DNA from: Schistosoma haematobium
Lineage: Eukaryota > Platyhelminthes > Trematoda > Strigeidida > Schistosomatidae
DNA length: 64,000 nt
Reading direction: 5' to 3'
Assembly (NCBI RefSeq): GCF_000699445.3
Contig: NC_067202.1
Location: 5,720,958 to 5,784,957 of the forward strand
Made by a program: the position numbers and the translations under genes
The notes under the pieces: generated by a model
What the model was told of the DNA's origin: nothing
The model's input: the letters and a program-made list of their open reading frames with translations, nothing else
The model's database searches: none
Shown: piece by piece, positions 10,719 to 21,539 of the stretch
Layout of the letters: each line of letters opens with the position of its first letter
Position numbering within the stretch: position 1 is the stretch's first letter

Positions 10719-11076
10719 AAATTATCTCAAGTGTGGTGGAGAAGATTTGTAGCTCAGGTGGATGATTTTGATGGAGTTTTGTTCTCTGAGCTGGATGGTT
10801 TGGTCGTGAAGCTTTCATGCACAAACATAAGAACAAAAATCAAAACAATGGGAGACAACCAAAACAAAGAAGTAAACAACGACAAATTTAAGGTCAGTAA
10901 GAACCAATCAACGTCGAGGTGCACAGAACAACCTTTGAGACACATATGGAGAAATTCAAACACTTCACTTCTATCTGAAGTTTGTGCTGATGATGTCGTT
11001 CAGAAGAACGATGAAAGCTCCACGACCAAACCATCCAGCTCAGAGAACAAAACTCCACCAAAATTATCTCAAGTGT
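10719..11076 (+). mobile_element. Rep-E foldback element with target duplication
   Basis: Inner arms of about 52 bp are inverted repeats: GATGGAGTTTTGTTCTCTGA near 10765 is mirrored by AGAGAACAAAACTCCACCA near 11043. The 5' outer segment (GGTGGAGAAGATTTGTAGCT) is present only on the left and contains TAGCTCAGGTGG, a good Pol III A-box match. The 16-base string AAATTATCTCAAGTGT flanks both sides (10719-10734, 11061-11076), a target-site duplication. The middle holds a second inverted block (ACTTCACTTCTATCTGAAG). The apparent open frames are byproducts of the hairpin. Confidence 0.8.
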
Positions 11077-11854
11077 ACTAAACAGGGTAGTGAACTGACA
11101 ACTTTCAAGTCACATGATGAGCTGTTAACGTTCGGTTCACCAGTGTGATCGAATGGTTTACACTGTTAACTTTAGTTGATTTTTGATATCACCAGTACAA
11201 TCGCCAATAACGAATAGTGGTACTTAACTGACGCTAGGATTTTTCAACGGAACTTCAGAGATAATTTGAAGCAAGTTAATGGTAAATTAACTAATATGAT
11301 TTGATTGATATTTTGTTATTTATTTATTTATTATTAGAAGCTTTATTCAACATTATATTTTTGGTACAATATAGAATTCTCAGCATAATGTATTTCAACA
11401 AGTTCCCTTTTCTTATATCTTGATCGATTGTGACGATAAATTTTGAATGATGACCAGTTAGATGTTAGGAGTTCGGTAATCCACATTTGATTAATGTTCA
11501 TTCGTTTCAATGCATACTGCCAGCCACCACGATGTCGCTAATTGTACCTTTTTATATCCCGTATAGTGAAAGGTTGTAAACGTTTCATAAACGCGCCTGA
11601 ATAAATTGTGAGCACAACAGACATAATGATGTCTTGAAACAAACAACAAAACAGATAACATGAAGAAATATCTAGATCGGAGGAACAGGTAGCCCAGATA
11701 TTCAAGCAGGCCGCCAAATATGGTTATTAAATTTGTAAGTTGTATTTGCCAAAGACTGATCTTAGTCAAGGTACAGTTGTAAAGCAGAGAACATTTCATA
11801 GGGATTGTACGATTAAACACTGGAATAAAAATTCTAATAGTTAAACATTTGCTG
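11077..11854. other. No feature recognised
   Basis: About 780 bp. A 167-residue frame on the minus strand (11491-11994) has no recognisable domain and partly overlaps a decayed SINE-B, so it is not called as a gene. Confidence 0.5.
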
Positions 11855-11995
11855 TAAGACTTGAAGGTTGTAAGTTCGATCTCTAATGTAATCGTGAGTA
11901 AGCACTGATAGGAAGTCCCATACTGATGGAAAATAAACCTGCATTGTTTCTTGACCTTCAGTGATACCACAAATATGACCAATCTGTGATGCATT
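11855..11995 (+). mobile_element. SINE-B copy, heavily decayed
   Basis: An ordered set of remnants: GGTTGTAAGTTCGATCTCT (B-box area), GTAAGCACTGATAGGAAGTC (ribozyme 5' side) and the following tail. Many substitutions. Confidence 0.55.
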
Positions 11996-12549
11996 AAATC
12001 GATAAATCAACACCTTACAACTAATCTTTGAAAAGTTTTTAAAATATAACAAAAAGAGTAAATGAGGAAAAAAAGATAAAGTTTCATCTATTTGAGGTTA
12101 ATTTTCACTATGGATTGTTATAAGGTGAGAAATCACTGGGAAATATAACGTTGTACATCTGTGTGGATAACGTTTTCGTGTCCAATGAAAGCTGAAGTAA
12201 CCCCTGTTTGAGTCGATTCTCTGTTACTCCTTATCACAGCCTGAAATGTTACCAATGAGATCCGAATGATTTTCAACCATCTAATATTTAAAAAATATAC
12301 ACACAATATAAAAATCATCTAGTTTACTGGTCAACATGATGCTGTTAACAATGAGCATACATTCAATATGACGTTGATTATCTCTTAATGATTGATCAGT
12401 GTAAAAAAGAAAACTAAACTGGGTTTAAAATAGTCAACTGTAGAATCATATTTGTCTGTTCCATAATTGGATGATTTTTTTTCCAAGAATTTCATATGGT
12501 TCTAAAATATATAAACAGAAAATTCAACAAAATACGCCTATAATTAGTG
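11996..12549. other. No feature recognised
   Basis: About 550 bp of A+T-rich sequence without an assignable feature. Confidence 0.5.
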
Positions 12550-12640
12550 AAATCCTGGATACGAACGATACTGGGTTCGAGTTCTGGAATGAACATCAGC
12601 TCACGGATATAGGTACTGTTAAGTTCGCTACTTCATTAAC
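12550..12640 (+). mobile_element. SINE-A tRNA-like fragment
   Basis: The B-box region (ACGATACTGGGTTCGAGTTC) and the GAACATCAGCTC segment of SINE-A are recognisable. Both ends are lost. Confidence 0.65.
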
Positions 12641-12829
12641 ACAGAATATAGTATACAACTACGGCACTTGAATGTATAGAAACTTCACAGTCATGGGTAT
12701 TTATAGACATTAGAGTTTGTTATATCAACATTATAATTCAACTGATCCTCAAAGAGGCATGTTATGCTACTGTACAAAATAGCATGTCACGTTGATATTT
12801 CAAAAAGCTTCATTACGTTCTGATTGAAT

Positions 12830-12920
12830 GGAAATTCTTCGGCTCCTTTACGGCCTCTTGAGGTTCCGTCGTAGTTTTCCGAACTTGTCCCAACATGTAC
12901 ATTCAGTTGGCGAGTTCTAA
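12830..12920 (+). repeat. Rep-J fragment
   Basis: A segment with TTCGGCTCCTTTACGGCCTC matches a stretch near 54.6 kb (TTCGGCTCCTTCTGAGCCTC). The family is unknown. Confidence 0.5.
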
Positions 12921-12924
12921 ACAG

Positions 12925-13105
12925 AAAGAAAAACGCGTCTTGGATTACACTGATAGCTGACATCTATCTTTACTTATAGTGCTTGTGACTTAAAGCAATA
13001 TGTGAGGTAATCCGCACTCGATGCACACATACTAATAAGAGAGTGATTAATTGACGTCCAACATATCACTGAGAAGATTCAAACAAACAATACAAAATGA
13101 ATTTA
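12925..13105 (+). mobile_element. SINE-A 3' half
   Basis: It starts inside the ribozyme 3' strand (AAACGCGTCTTGGATTACAC) and continues through the SINE-A tail to ACAATACAAAATGAATT. Confidence 0.7.
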
Positions 13106-13244
13106 TATCTACAACGCGTTTACTCAACGTTACAGAATCTTGAAAGTTTTAAAACCTTCCATATAATAATGAATAACTTCAACCCAATTACATAACTACA
13201 TGTAAGCATGGGGGTTTTGTGGAGATTGCATTCATTTAACAGTT

Positions 13245-13435
13245 GAGTTCATAAGTCATTTATAACCTGATCACCATGGAAAACCTGAAAGCACTGTACG
13301 GCTGTTTCGTCCCAGTATAGAATCGTGCATGTGCACTGCTGAGGAGTACCATACTAGGATGAAACAGCCTTCCAGTGTTGCCAAGTTTTCCATGGTGATC
13401 TAGCTTTAATTGTCTGATGAACTCAACTATAAAAA
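13245..13435. mobile_element. SINE-B inverted dimer (near-palindrome)
   Basis: A minus-strand tail plus half ribozyme (about 13255-13320) is joined to a plus-strand ribozyme plus tail (about 13321-13435). The arms of about 50 bp, from GATCACCATGGAAAAC to TTTTCCATGGTGATC, pair at roughly 80 percent with a spacer of about 40 bp. The plus-strand core retains CTGAGGA and GAAAC, but stem II is weak. Confidence 0.75.
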
Positions 13436-13649
13436 TTAAGCACAATTTTCCAAATTATTCAAATATACTCCAAAAATAAAGAAAGAAAGAAACCATACCA
13501 CATTGCAATCTTATTATTATTTACAAAATATTACATTGATAAAATGGGATCACTTTTATTGTTATTTTTGCTTTGACCAGTGTGAATACTAATTTGTTGG
13601 CAAACATTAAGATCATTTCAATTAAATGAATGAAATCAAAGAATCTTAT

Positions 13650-13945
13650 GGAGAAGTTGTGAGCAGTGGGGTTCAACCATGTCCGTTGTGAGAGTTAGTA
13701 ACTCAGTGATGACAATAATGGACGGTGGCGCAACTTCATGGATTGGTTGAAATTTGACATTAACACCATTGGATGCCGGATCAGTGGTGTAGATAACAAG
13801 CACTTGTTCTCAAGATCAATACGTCCTGGGATCGTGTATGCGCACTGCTGAGGAGTCCCACAATAGGACAAAACGGCTGTTGAGTGCTTCTAGGTTTTCC
13901 ATGGTAGTCTAGTTTCGATTGACTCATGAATTCAACTATTAGAAA
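13650..13945 (+). mobile_element. SINE-B copy
   Basis: Fairly complete: 5' segment, tRNA-like head (GGATGCCGGATCAGTGGTG), ribozyme and tail. The core keeps CTGAGGA, but the catalytic GAA strand reads ACAAAAC, so cleavage is not expected. Confidence 0.8.
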
Positions 13946-14214
13946 CTTATGGATATATATTTAATTCAGTGTATAATGGAACCAACTAATGGGTGAAATT
14001 AATGCATTCGGAGCCGTTTTTTAGGGGAAGGGGATTGTGTAAATTTAGATTTCTATAATATAATAAGGTAATTTTATATTTGAATTATTATATTTTCCTT
14101 ATTGTGAGCTTACAGTGTTTTTGATGAAGTTTTATTCTCTGACAATCAATGATACGTTTGTATAATACATACAAACATTTGATTAAGAAAACATTTGATC
14201 ACATTAATTTCAAA

Positions 14215-14430
14215 TTAAGATTTGCCGCACTTTAACTTGGAATCTTGAAGGGAATTGGAAAAGAGGAAAGCCAATGAACATATTACGTCAGGGAATAAAA
14301 GCAGATATGAAAAGGATGAATAACAACTGGGAAGAGCTGGAAAGGATTGCCCAGGACAAGGTTGAATGGAGAGTGCTGGTGGGCGGCTCATGTTCCTCAA
14401 CGAGGAGTAACAGGCGTAAGTAAGGTAAGT
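14215..14430 (+). mobile_element. RTE-like LINE 3' fragment
   Basis: About 215 bp of the RTE C-terminal coding end ([29 protein letters not shown]), ending in GGCGTAAGTAAGGTAAGT. 5' truncated. Confidence 0.85.
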
Positions 14431-14544
14431 CTTTCTACACCTTTTATCATTAAACATTGATTTGACATGAGTCTTGGTTGATTAGATTGTTTATATTTGA
14501 AATTACTCGATATATGTATATTTTCATGCTTAAAATCACAAACT

Positions 14545-14890
14545 AATCATAGCTAAACTCTCAATGAAAATCTAGAAGCATTGAGAAACTCTTTTGTTAT
14601 AGTATGGGACTGCTGAGAAATGTGTATTCATGATCTTACATCCGGTAATCATATCCAATATTCTCTGACTCATAAGTGAACGTCTAACTTCTAGGCATTC
14701 AAAGGTACACATATCTTACTTCAATCGACTCACAGTGCTATACAATCCCTATGCGACCAAATTTCCTGACTTCAATTTATCGGATTCAAAGTCGTAGATG
14801 TGCACGATTAACTATTTTCATACTAAAATGAGATGATTATCCAATGCTTTCAAGTTTTTTTGTAGCAATCTAGATTATATTAGTTCGTGA
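14545..14890. mobile_element. SINE-B remnants in both orientations
   Basis: A minus-strand remnant (about 14545-14715, with the tail and GGGACTGCTGAGAAATG) is followed by a plus-strand tail (about 14790-14890). Both are strongly diverged. Confidence 0.5.
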
Positions 14891-14974
14891 TTTGAACCAT
14901 GCAAATCATACAATCTCCACTTTGTATTATTCAATAAATCTATCACGATTGATTGATCACTAGGTGGTGATCAA

Positions 14975-15330
14975 TGTCATGTGTGTCAAGTCCTTATTTA
15001 GTGCGGGTCGAATGCTGTCGACCATGTTGCATTGTGGCCACTAGTCTAGGTGACTTAACGCTGCGTGCATTATATATTGATATTAGATGGTGGTTCGTGG
15101 TGGTCGACAGGAAACCGTGGACTCGGGTTTCGTGCTACTTGGCAAGGTGTACCTGTAATCTTGAGGGAACTGGTACTCCCTGGCGGATTCGATCCCGTGT
15201 CACCCAGCTTCACAGTCAGAGACGTTACCAATGAGCTATCCGGGTCACGACTGACCTCCTGTAGGAGTGAGATGTAATCACGATGTAATCACAATCGACT
15301 ACCTCCAACCACCATCTAATTTCAATACAT
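14975..15330 (-). mobile_element. SINE-C copy with deleted ribozyme core
   Basis: The minus strand shows a third type of tRNA-like head: A box TAGCTCATTGGTAACG and B box GGGATCGAATCC. A hammerhead module follows. About 10 bases of the catalytic core (the CTGACGAGTG part) are deleted between short TGC repeats, leaving CTTGCCAAGTAGCACGAAAC. The flanks (GTGGTCGACAGGAAACCGTG; ATGCTGTCGACCATGTTGC) extend the repeat. Confidence 0.7.
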
Positions 15331-15834
15331 CGATCCTTTTACAATCCCTATGGTTGATTCTACTGATAAATTTTAAAGTTTTTTCACAATTCTATGATGT
15401 TACTGTTTGTATAACTTATAATATCTTCTTTGCTTTTTCAAGTCAACTTGTCAAAAAAAGAAAGAAGAAGAAAACAACATTAAAATCATGGATACAAAAG
15501 GCGACAATATGGTAATAGATCAACAATGTGTTGATGTTTCCTTTAAGAATAACATACATCATATGATAGTATTAATTGTTTACTATTTCCAATGATAAAT
15601 AAAAACAACTTATAAAATGGATAAACCTAAGCATCTTTACTGTTGACATGTTGTTTACTATTAGAATATCATTGTAAACTACTTTATTCCTTAAAGCAGA
15701 ATATATTGCCTGACATAGTATGTATTGAAATGTGTTATGATTTGACAGATGTTAGCAAATATGATCGAAAAACTATGGTATTTAAAATGAAAAGAAAACA
15801 TTTGTTCCCGCTTCTTTTTTTTAAAAAAAGACAG
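15331..15834. other. No feature recognised
   Basis: About 500 bp of A+T-rich sequence with A-rich runs near 15454-15475. No gene was recognised. Confidence 0.5.
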
Positions 15835-15975
15835 ATCCTGGGTTCGAATGTTGCAAGGCGAGATCGTGGAAACACACCGCTCAAGAGTTCTATACTAAGA
15901 CGAAATGGCCATCCACTGCTTCCAGGCTTTTCATGGTAGTGTCTAGCTTCAATTGACACATGAATTCAACTAGAA
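15835..15975 (+). mobile_element. SINE-B 3' half
   Basis: It begins at the B box (TGGGTTCGAATG), runs through a decayed ribozyme (CCGCTCAAGAGTTCTATACT) and ends with the tail. Confidence 0.7.
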
Positions 15976-16074
15976 AAAAATTGTTGTGAGTGAAATGTCA
16001 AAATAAGTGTTGTGACTTTTTAAAATCTGTATTTTGAAATACTTAATGACATACTATTATTTCAGTGGTGTGAT

Positions 16075-16350
16075 GTGTGTTACTGATGTCAACAGATATA
16101 AGTAGTATGTATCATCAGTCAAAAGTAAAATGCTTAATGGTAAAACATGAAGAAGATTGAAGAGAATTTGACGAGAACAGAGAATGTTTGGTGTGGAAAT
16201 GATGAAACAATGAAATCTGAGACGATTAACTGATATTTTTGTAAATGAATTATTTACTGTATGGTACTCAGATTTTACGATGTTCTGTAATTTAGTATCC
16301 AAATACATTTAGCTGTACCTACTTTTATGTTCTCGTTCACTATAGCAGTA
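16075..16350 (+). repeat. Rep-D copy
   Basis: One of the fuller Rep-D copies: ACTGATGTCAACAGATATAAG at the start, the CTGAGACGATTAACTGA block and TGTTCTCGTTCACTATAGC at the end. Confidence 0.75.
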
Positions 16351-16479
16351 CTATCGATTGGTATTTAAGACTTTTAATAACGCCTATTATTGACGTTTTT
16401 CTCTCTGAACTACACAAATCTGCCTACAAGATGTTAGAATAATATGTAGATAACAGAACAATATTATTTTCCATTAGAT

Positions 16480-16545
16480 GTTCCCTGGTGCTTCCAGGTG
16501 CTTACATGGTGGTCTAGCTTCAATTGACTGACGAATTCAACTATT
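16480..16545 (+). mobile_element. SINE-B tail
   Basis: Only the 3' tail remains (GTGCTTCCAGGTGCTTACAT to the AATTGACTGACGAATTCAAC segment). Confidence 0.6.
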
Positions 16546-17264
16546 AAAATGTCTTTCATATCCATAAAAGCCATCTCTGATTATAATTAGATCTTTTTCA
16601 AGAAGGACATCATTAGATAATTTCTCATCGAATCATAGTTTTAAGCAAACGTGTATCTTACAATTGATACATTTCTCCACTTTCTGTTTACCTGTTCACG
16701 GGTACTTTTTAAAAATTTTGTGAGTAACGTATTTTCGTTAGTATATTGTTAATGAACTGAAACTCCAGGTTTGTGGCCTCATACAAACGTATGTTTGTTC
16801 TACGTGCAAGACATGCAGATAGATTTTCTTGGTGTTGGAATAGTGTAACATTGTAGGAGTGTATGTTTTGACACGTAGATACGTTGATCCTATAACACAC
16901 TTCTATTTTGAAAGTGTATTTGTTTTCAGGTCATTGTGCTAGGTTGTTAGGTGTTTCATCAACCGCGTAAAACTTCTGATCACAAAAAACAGACTAACCC
17001 AGTCGGGTTATTTGAATGTAACAAAATGATTCATTTCAACAGTCAGTTATAGGATGTCTTGTTGCAGTAATTCGATTTTTCTTCCCCTACACCCTTTATA
17101 AACTACTCCTATCTCAACAAATCTTGCACGTCGGGATAGACAATATTCAGGTATGTCTTTTTTTCATTTAAATATAAGAATATTAAAAATTGATACTATT
17201 TTAATTAATACACTATTATTTGATGTTTATTCTTTCATAGACTGATCTTGAATATGGCGTCATA
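16546..17264. other. No feature recognised
   Basis: About 720 bp without an assignable gene or shared repeat. Confidence 0.5.
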
Positions 17265-17400
17265 AGAAAATCATGTTTCTTTGAACCGCTATTTCATTCA
17301 AATACCTAACTACTCAGCGGTGCTCATTAAGGATCTCACCTGGGATCGAACTCGGGATCTTTGTGCTTCATAATGAATGCTTTACCGTTCGACTTCAGTT
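17265..17400 (-). mobile_element. tRNA-derived SINE remnant (SINE-B-like)
   Basis: On the minus strand: a B box (GAGTTCGATCCCAGG), then GAGCACCGCTGAGTAGTTAG and GAATGAAATAGCGGTTC. This is the SINE-B layout with a degenerate hammerhead. Confidence 0.55.
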
Positions 17401-18144
17401 CTTTATGTATCCATTAAATTCTTATTTTTAAAGAAATAACGTGCAGTTGGGTAAATTAAAACGTGTTACTTTGTAGTGGCATTAGACAATAACCACACAG
17501 TCCACAAAGCTGAATACGAGACTACTCAGAAAATAGATATTCAATATTTAACGCGGATAAATACCTAACGATAGAGAAGGCGCGAACAAGGAGTTGAATG
17601 AATTGGAGTTGATCGAATGGCATGGCTCGGCCATGCAGGCGTGGTCCCTACTGAATGTTACCTTATATCTTTTATTCATATTAAATATATTGTTCTTTCT
17701 CCAGCCTAACCTTGTTCTACATCATGTATTGGTAATTGATGCGATACAGTGAGTTGGTGTAGACGATGATGTAACTTTCACGTACGATCTTATAGATTAG
17801 GCAGTTATATCATGATAAGTCTATAATTTTAGGATTAGGTCTATTATTCGAGCAGTACTAATATCACAGTAGACCATAATTCTACAACTTTTCCTCTAAT
17901 AAGCTAAATAAATCTAGAATACATTGATTATATAGAGATAATCAAATATTGTTGTATAATTTAATCAAATGTTTTCAAGTCGTTTTTGTTTTCTTCTTTC
18001 ATTCAATCAGATCATCCAATATATCAACGGCTAAGAAGTTTTACATTAGGATGAAATAGAAATCCACTACTTCAAGATCTTCTATGCTTATAATCAGAGA
18101 GGAACTTTGTGGATATTATACCAGGTTTATACTTAAATACATGA
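17401..18144. other. No feature recognised
   Basis: About 740 bp; no gene or repeat shared with the rest of the window was identified. Confidence 0.5.
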
Positions 18145-18590
18145 GTCAATTAAGCTAGACAACTATGGAAAACCTGGAAGCACTGAATGGTCATTTCGTC
18201 CTATTGTGGGATCCCTCAGCAGTTCACATCCACGATCTCACCTCGTGAGATTTGAATTCAGGACCTATTGGTCTTGCGTTCGAACGCTTAAAATCTACAC
18301 CACTGAACCGGCATCCGACCGTGGTAATGTCTAATTTCAAGCAATCCACGAAAGTGCGCCACCGTCCACCACTGTTATCAATGAGTTACTACCTCACAAC
18401 AGACACGGTTGTACTTCACTAATCACTACTTCTCACTAGATCTCCAGGAAATATCTCTCAGAGATCATCATTAATGACCACATTATGTTTATAATCAGAG
18501 AGGGGTTTTGTTGATATTACACTGATTGTTATTGGTTGAATTCATGAGTCGATTGTCTAACTTCTATCGATTCATGATCATAATAACATT
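18145..18590 (-). mobile_element. SINE-B copy
   Basis: A nearly full antisense unit: tail, ribozyme, tRNA-like head, 5' segment and the start of a second unit. The ribozyme core reads CTGAGGG, changing the invariant A9, and GAAAC has become GAAAT. Confidence 0.8.
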
Positions 18591-18831
18591 CAACCAATGT
18601 CTGATATTATCTGCTTTTGAATATGATTACCTAATACCATTCAATTTCTTTTCATACTACTATTATTATGTTGTAAACTAAATTTTTAAAAAAGTGTTTG
18701 ACTATGGATCATTTTATTCACTTGGGAAATTACCAATAGTTTACAATTTCTATGTAATAAACTTATTTATATCTGATTACATAACATAATACATTGCTGA
18801 TAGTATATAATTACAGTTTCATTTCGGAAAT

Positions 18832-19010
18832 AGTCAATAATATTTTGATGGAGTTTTGTTCTCTAAGCTGGATGGTTTGATCGTGGAGCTGAACGATCGT
18901 TCCGAAGAACAATGAAAGCTTCATGACCAAACCATCCAGCTCAGAGAACAAAACTCCATCAAAATCATCCACCTGAGCTACAAATCTTCTCCACCATCTC
19001 AAAGTCAATA
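18832..19010 (-). mobile_element. Rep-E foldback element with target duplication
   Basis: Inner arms 18841-18890 and about 18916-18966 are inverted repeats around a 26 bp loop. The outer segment with the A-box-like TAGCTCAGGTGG (antisense) lies only on the right, so the element is on the minus strand. AGTCAATA flanks both ends (18832-18839 and 19003-19010). Confidence 0.8.
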
Positions 19011-19081
19011 GTATATTAGAGAAAAATAATTTGTCATATACCGATTAAGAACGGAACATTATCTCTGTGTACCCTGTTTAT

Positions 19082-19563
19082 TGTTTAACGTAACGATACC
19101 GCCAATTAGAGAACAGTGAATGATCGACCGGATCAATGACGCATAAAACAAGTATGAGCAATCTAGAGTCCTTATAGGTCATGATTACCGCCTAGCCCTG
19201 CCTGTTAGAGTCCAGAACACAAATCTCAGCCTCTGTGATATGAATCATTAATTTAAAACATACTAGGTTTATATACCAATCAAACAGACTACATCGTACC
19301 ATAGAGTAGGAGTCAACATTCGTACAAGATTGAGCCAAATGTGGCTGTGAATGTGGAAGATATTAATTGATAGATTGGACATTACTCAAGAATGGTAAAT
19401 CATATAATAATCGTTCATAGGTCAAAATAAAGCTTATAATACGAGGAACACGAATATGCCTAGTTTAGTTGCTTAATAATCATACGATAAAAATATACGT
19501 ATAGTGTTGGTCCATCAATGAATCCCAACAGTTACTGTTCACTATACTTATCGGGAAATAACA
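19082..19563. mobile_element. LTR-G solo LTR candidate
   Basis: About 480 bp, beginning TGTTTAACGTAACG and ending GGGAAATAACA. It matches the solo LTR at 27.0 kb in inverse orientation (shared AGAACAC-AATCTCAGCCTCTG and TGTTGGTCCATCAATG regions) and 56.6 kb. TG...CA termini fit an LTR. No clear target duplication was found here. Confidence 0.6.
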
Positions 19564-19797
19564 ATCTCCCATCCTTTTTTTGTATATTCATGTTTACTAA
19601 TATATTGTATTATGTAACAGTATTAGCTCAATAGTAATATCTTTCAATGTGTCACTAAAAGACAAAAGAAATCAATTATTGATTAGAAGGATTTCTTATC
19701 CTAAGAAGAATTCGAGATTGTGATACAACAATTTGTTTTGTAAAAACAAGCTATAACCTCAAGAGTATATAAAAAATCATGGACAACTATTCAATAT

Positions 19798-20125
19798 AAA
19801 GAAATCTTTTTTTGATGGAGTTTGGTTCTCTGAGCGAGATAGTTCGGTCGTGGAGCTTCCAACGTTCTTCTGAACGACACCAACAACACAAACTATAGTT
19901 AGAAGTGAAGTGTTCAAATTTCTCCACATGTGGTTCAGAGCTTGATTGGCTCTTGTTGACCTTGAACCTGTCATTGTTTACTTCACAACTACCTGAAGTT
20001 TGTGATAATGTCGTTCAGAAGAACGATGAAAGCTTCACGACTAAACCATCCAAATCAGAGAACAAAAACCCCATCAAAATTATCCACCTGAGCTTTAATC
20101 TCCCCCACCATCTCAAAGAAATCTT
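19798..20125 (-). mobile_element. Rep-E foldback element with target duplication
   Basis: It has inverted arms (TTTTGATGGAGTTTGGTTCT near 19808 versus GAGAACAAAAACCCCATCAA near 20058). A central region has the ACTTCACTTCTA-type block, and the outer segment is at the right end. AAAGAAATCTT flanks both sides (19798-19808, 20115-20125); its first three A bases may belong to the element. Confidence 0.78.
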
Positions 20126-20219
20126 CAGTAGAATAATCTGAATTAAAATAAATTTACAGAGAACTTCGTGAAAGAGAAAACTTAGATAATTTAACAGTTT
20201 CCTGACAGTGTTATACTAC

Positions 20220-20350
20220 TCAGTAGTTGAATTCATTAGTCAATTAAAGCTAAACCACCATGGAAAACCTGTAAGCACTGAACGGCCAGTCTAGTTTTAA
20301 TTGACTCATGAATTCAACTATTAAACTACTAAAATTTCCACAAAACCCCC
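20220..20350. mobile_element. SINE-B tail-to-tail inverted remnant
   Basis: A minus-strand SINE-B tail ending at AACGGCC is joined directly to a plus-strand tail (AGTCTAGTTTTAATTGACTC). The unit's ribozyme and head are gone, leaving a near-palindrome. Confidence 0.65.
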
Positions 20351-20500
20351 TTCCAATCATTTTTTCGGGTAAGCATTTTTCAGCAAGTTAGTTTTCTACA
20401 GGATGGGGTCGCTAACCCCTTGCCTAACCCTACTCCTTCATCCGGGTTTGGGGCTGGCAGTAACCCCTGAGGGGCTCCGAAGGAGTTCCCTTATGATTAT
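20345..20500 (+). repeat. GC-rich block, likely repeat-derived
   Basis: A GC-rich island in AT-rich DNA (GGGTTTGGGGCTGGCAGTAA, CCCTGAGGGGCTCCGAAGG). The composition suggests an element fragment, but no other copy in the window proves it. Confidence 0.35.
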
Positions 20501-20624
20501 ACTACTTAGCTAACATACATAGCATCAATCTAACATATATATATATATATTTCCATTGAAGAGAGGTGAAGAGAAGTGAGGATAATTTTCCAGTTGATAG
20601 CTAGTGAAAACAAAATAACCGAAA

Positions 20625-20935
20625 GGAAAGATGAATGGTGACTAACAGTAGAATGCAGAGCGCGTGTTTCGTCCTATTTGGGACTTGTCAGCTGGATCTA
20701 CTTGCATCTCAGAGTTGATTTTCACTCTGGAACTCGAACCCAGTACTATTCGCTTCAAACTCCATTGCGTTATCCACTGCTAGTCACTATTCATCATTGC
20801 TTATCAAACTTGTGAATTAAGGCAATATCGAGGCATTATGCACAGTATGCGTATATGCCAATAACAGACTGATCAATTGCAGTCTTAAACCTCAATGGGA
20901 AGATTCAAGCAAAACAATACCAAGTGAATTAAAAA
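20625..20935 (-). mobile_element. SINE-A inverted pair with microhomology junction
   Basis: The minus-strand unit runs from the ribozyme to the antisense A box (GCGTTATCCACT). At CCACT the sequence switches to a plus-strand unit (CCACTGCTAGTCACTATTC) and continues through the 3' tail. Core base G8 of the minus-strand ribozyme is A (CTGACAA), so it should be inactive. Confidence 0.8.
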
Positions 20936-21539
20936 TAAGCAAAACTTGTAATGATGTCCAATTGAGGAAGAAGAAATTTAAAAAGAAGATAGACTATAGA
21001 ATCTAGAAAGGAAGGTTAAGACCATCAAAGAATAAGAGACTGAATATACTAATTTTGTATGCTAAAGTTATGATTGAGAACTGATGGATAACAATAAATA
21101 AGTTTTTCAATTTCATTACACTTGAGTTGACTCTTCTAACTGTATGTATGATTTTTGTAAGAGGCTTCTGGTGAAGTGGAGTAACTAGAATTGATTAGAT
21201 ACTACAAGATTTACTTTTTGATTGACTTCTGTTATCCTTTAGAAAGTCTGATAGAGTAATGCTTCGTGATGAGTTTTGTAAGTTCTCACTTTGTATGGCT
21301 AAAATAATTTGGTTCATATGAGCAAGTAAATTGAAAGACCCAAGTTATATTCTGACTGAGAAAGGCTCTTCTTGTACATTCAACTAGATGGTCATCCCTA
21401 CTTTGTTAATTCACACTCATAATGATCAATATATGTTTACACACACGTATACACACACATGTAAGATATCACTTCATAAGTTATTCTTTTCTGCTCTATC
21501 ATAATTGTAATGTTATTTAGGTTTCGCAAACATGAACAT
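20936..21539. other. No feature recognised
   Basis: About 600 bp with a short CA-rich run near 21436-21462; nothing assignable. Confidence 0.5.

Noticed and set aside
11491..12052. Minus-strand frames of 167 and 72 codons
   Set aside because: No domain, overlapping frames of similar quality, and part of the span is a decayed SINE-B.
13836..13905. Candidate active hammerhead
   Set aside because: CTGAGGA is present but the GAA strand reads CAAAAC, so the core is broken.
15643..15959. 98- and 74-codon frames on opposite strands
   Set aside because: Both overlap a SINE-B 3' half and have no domain.
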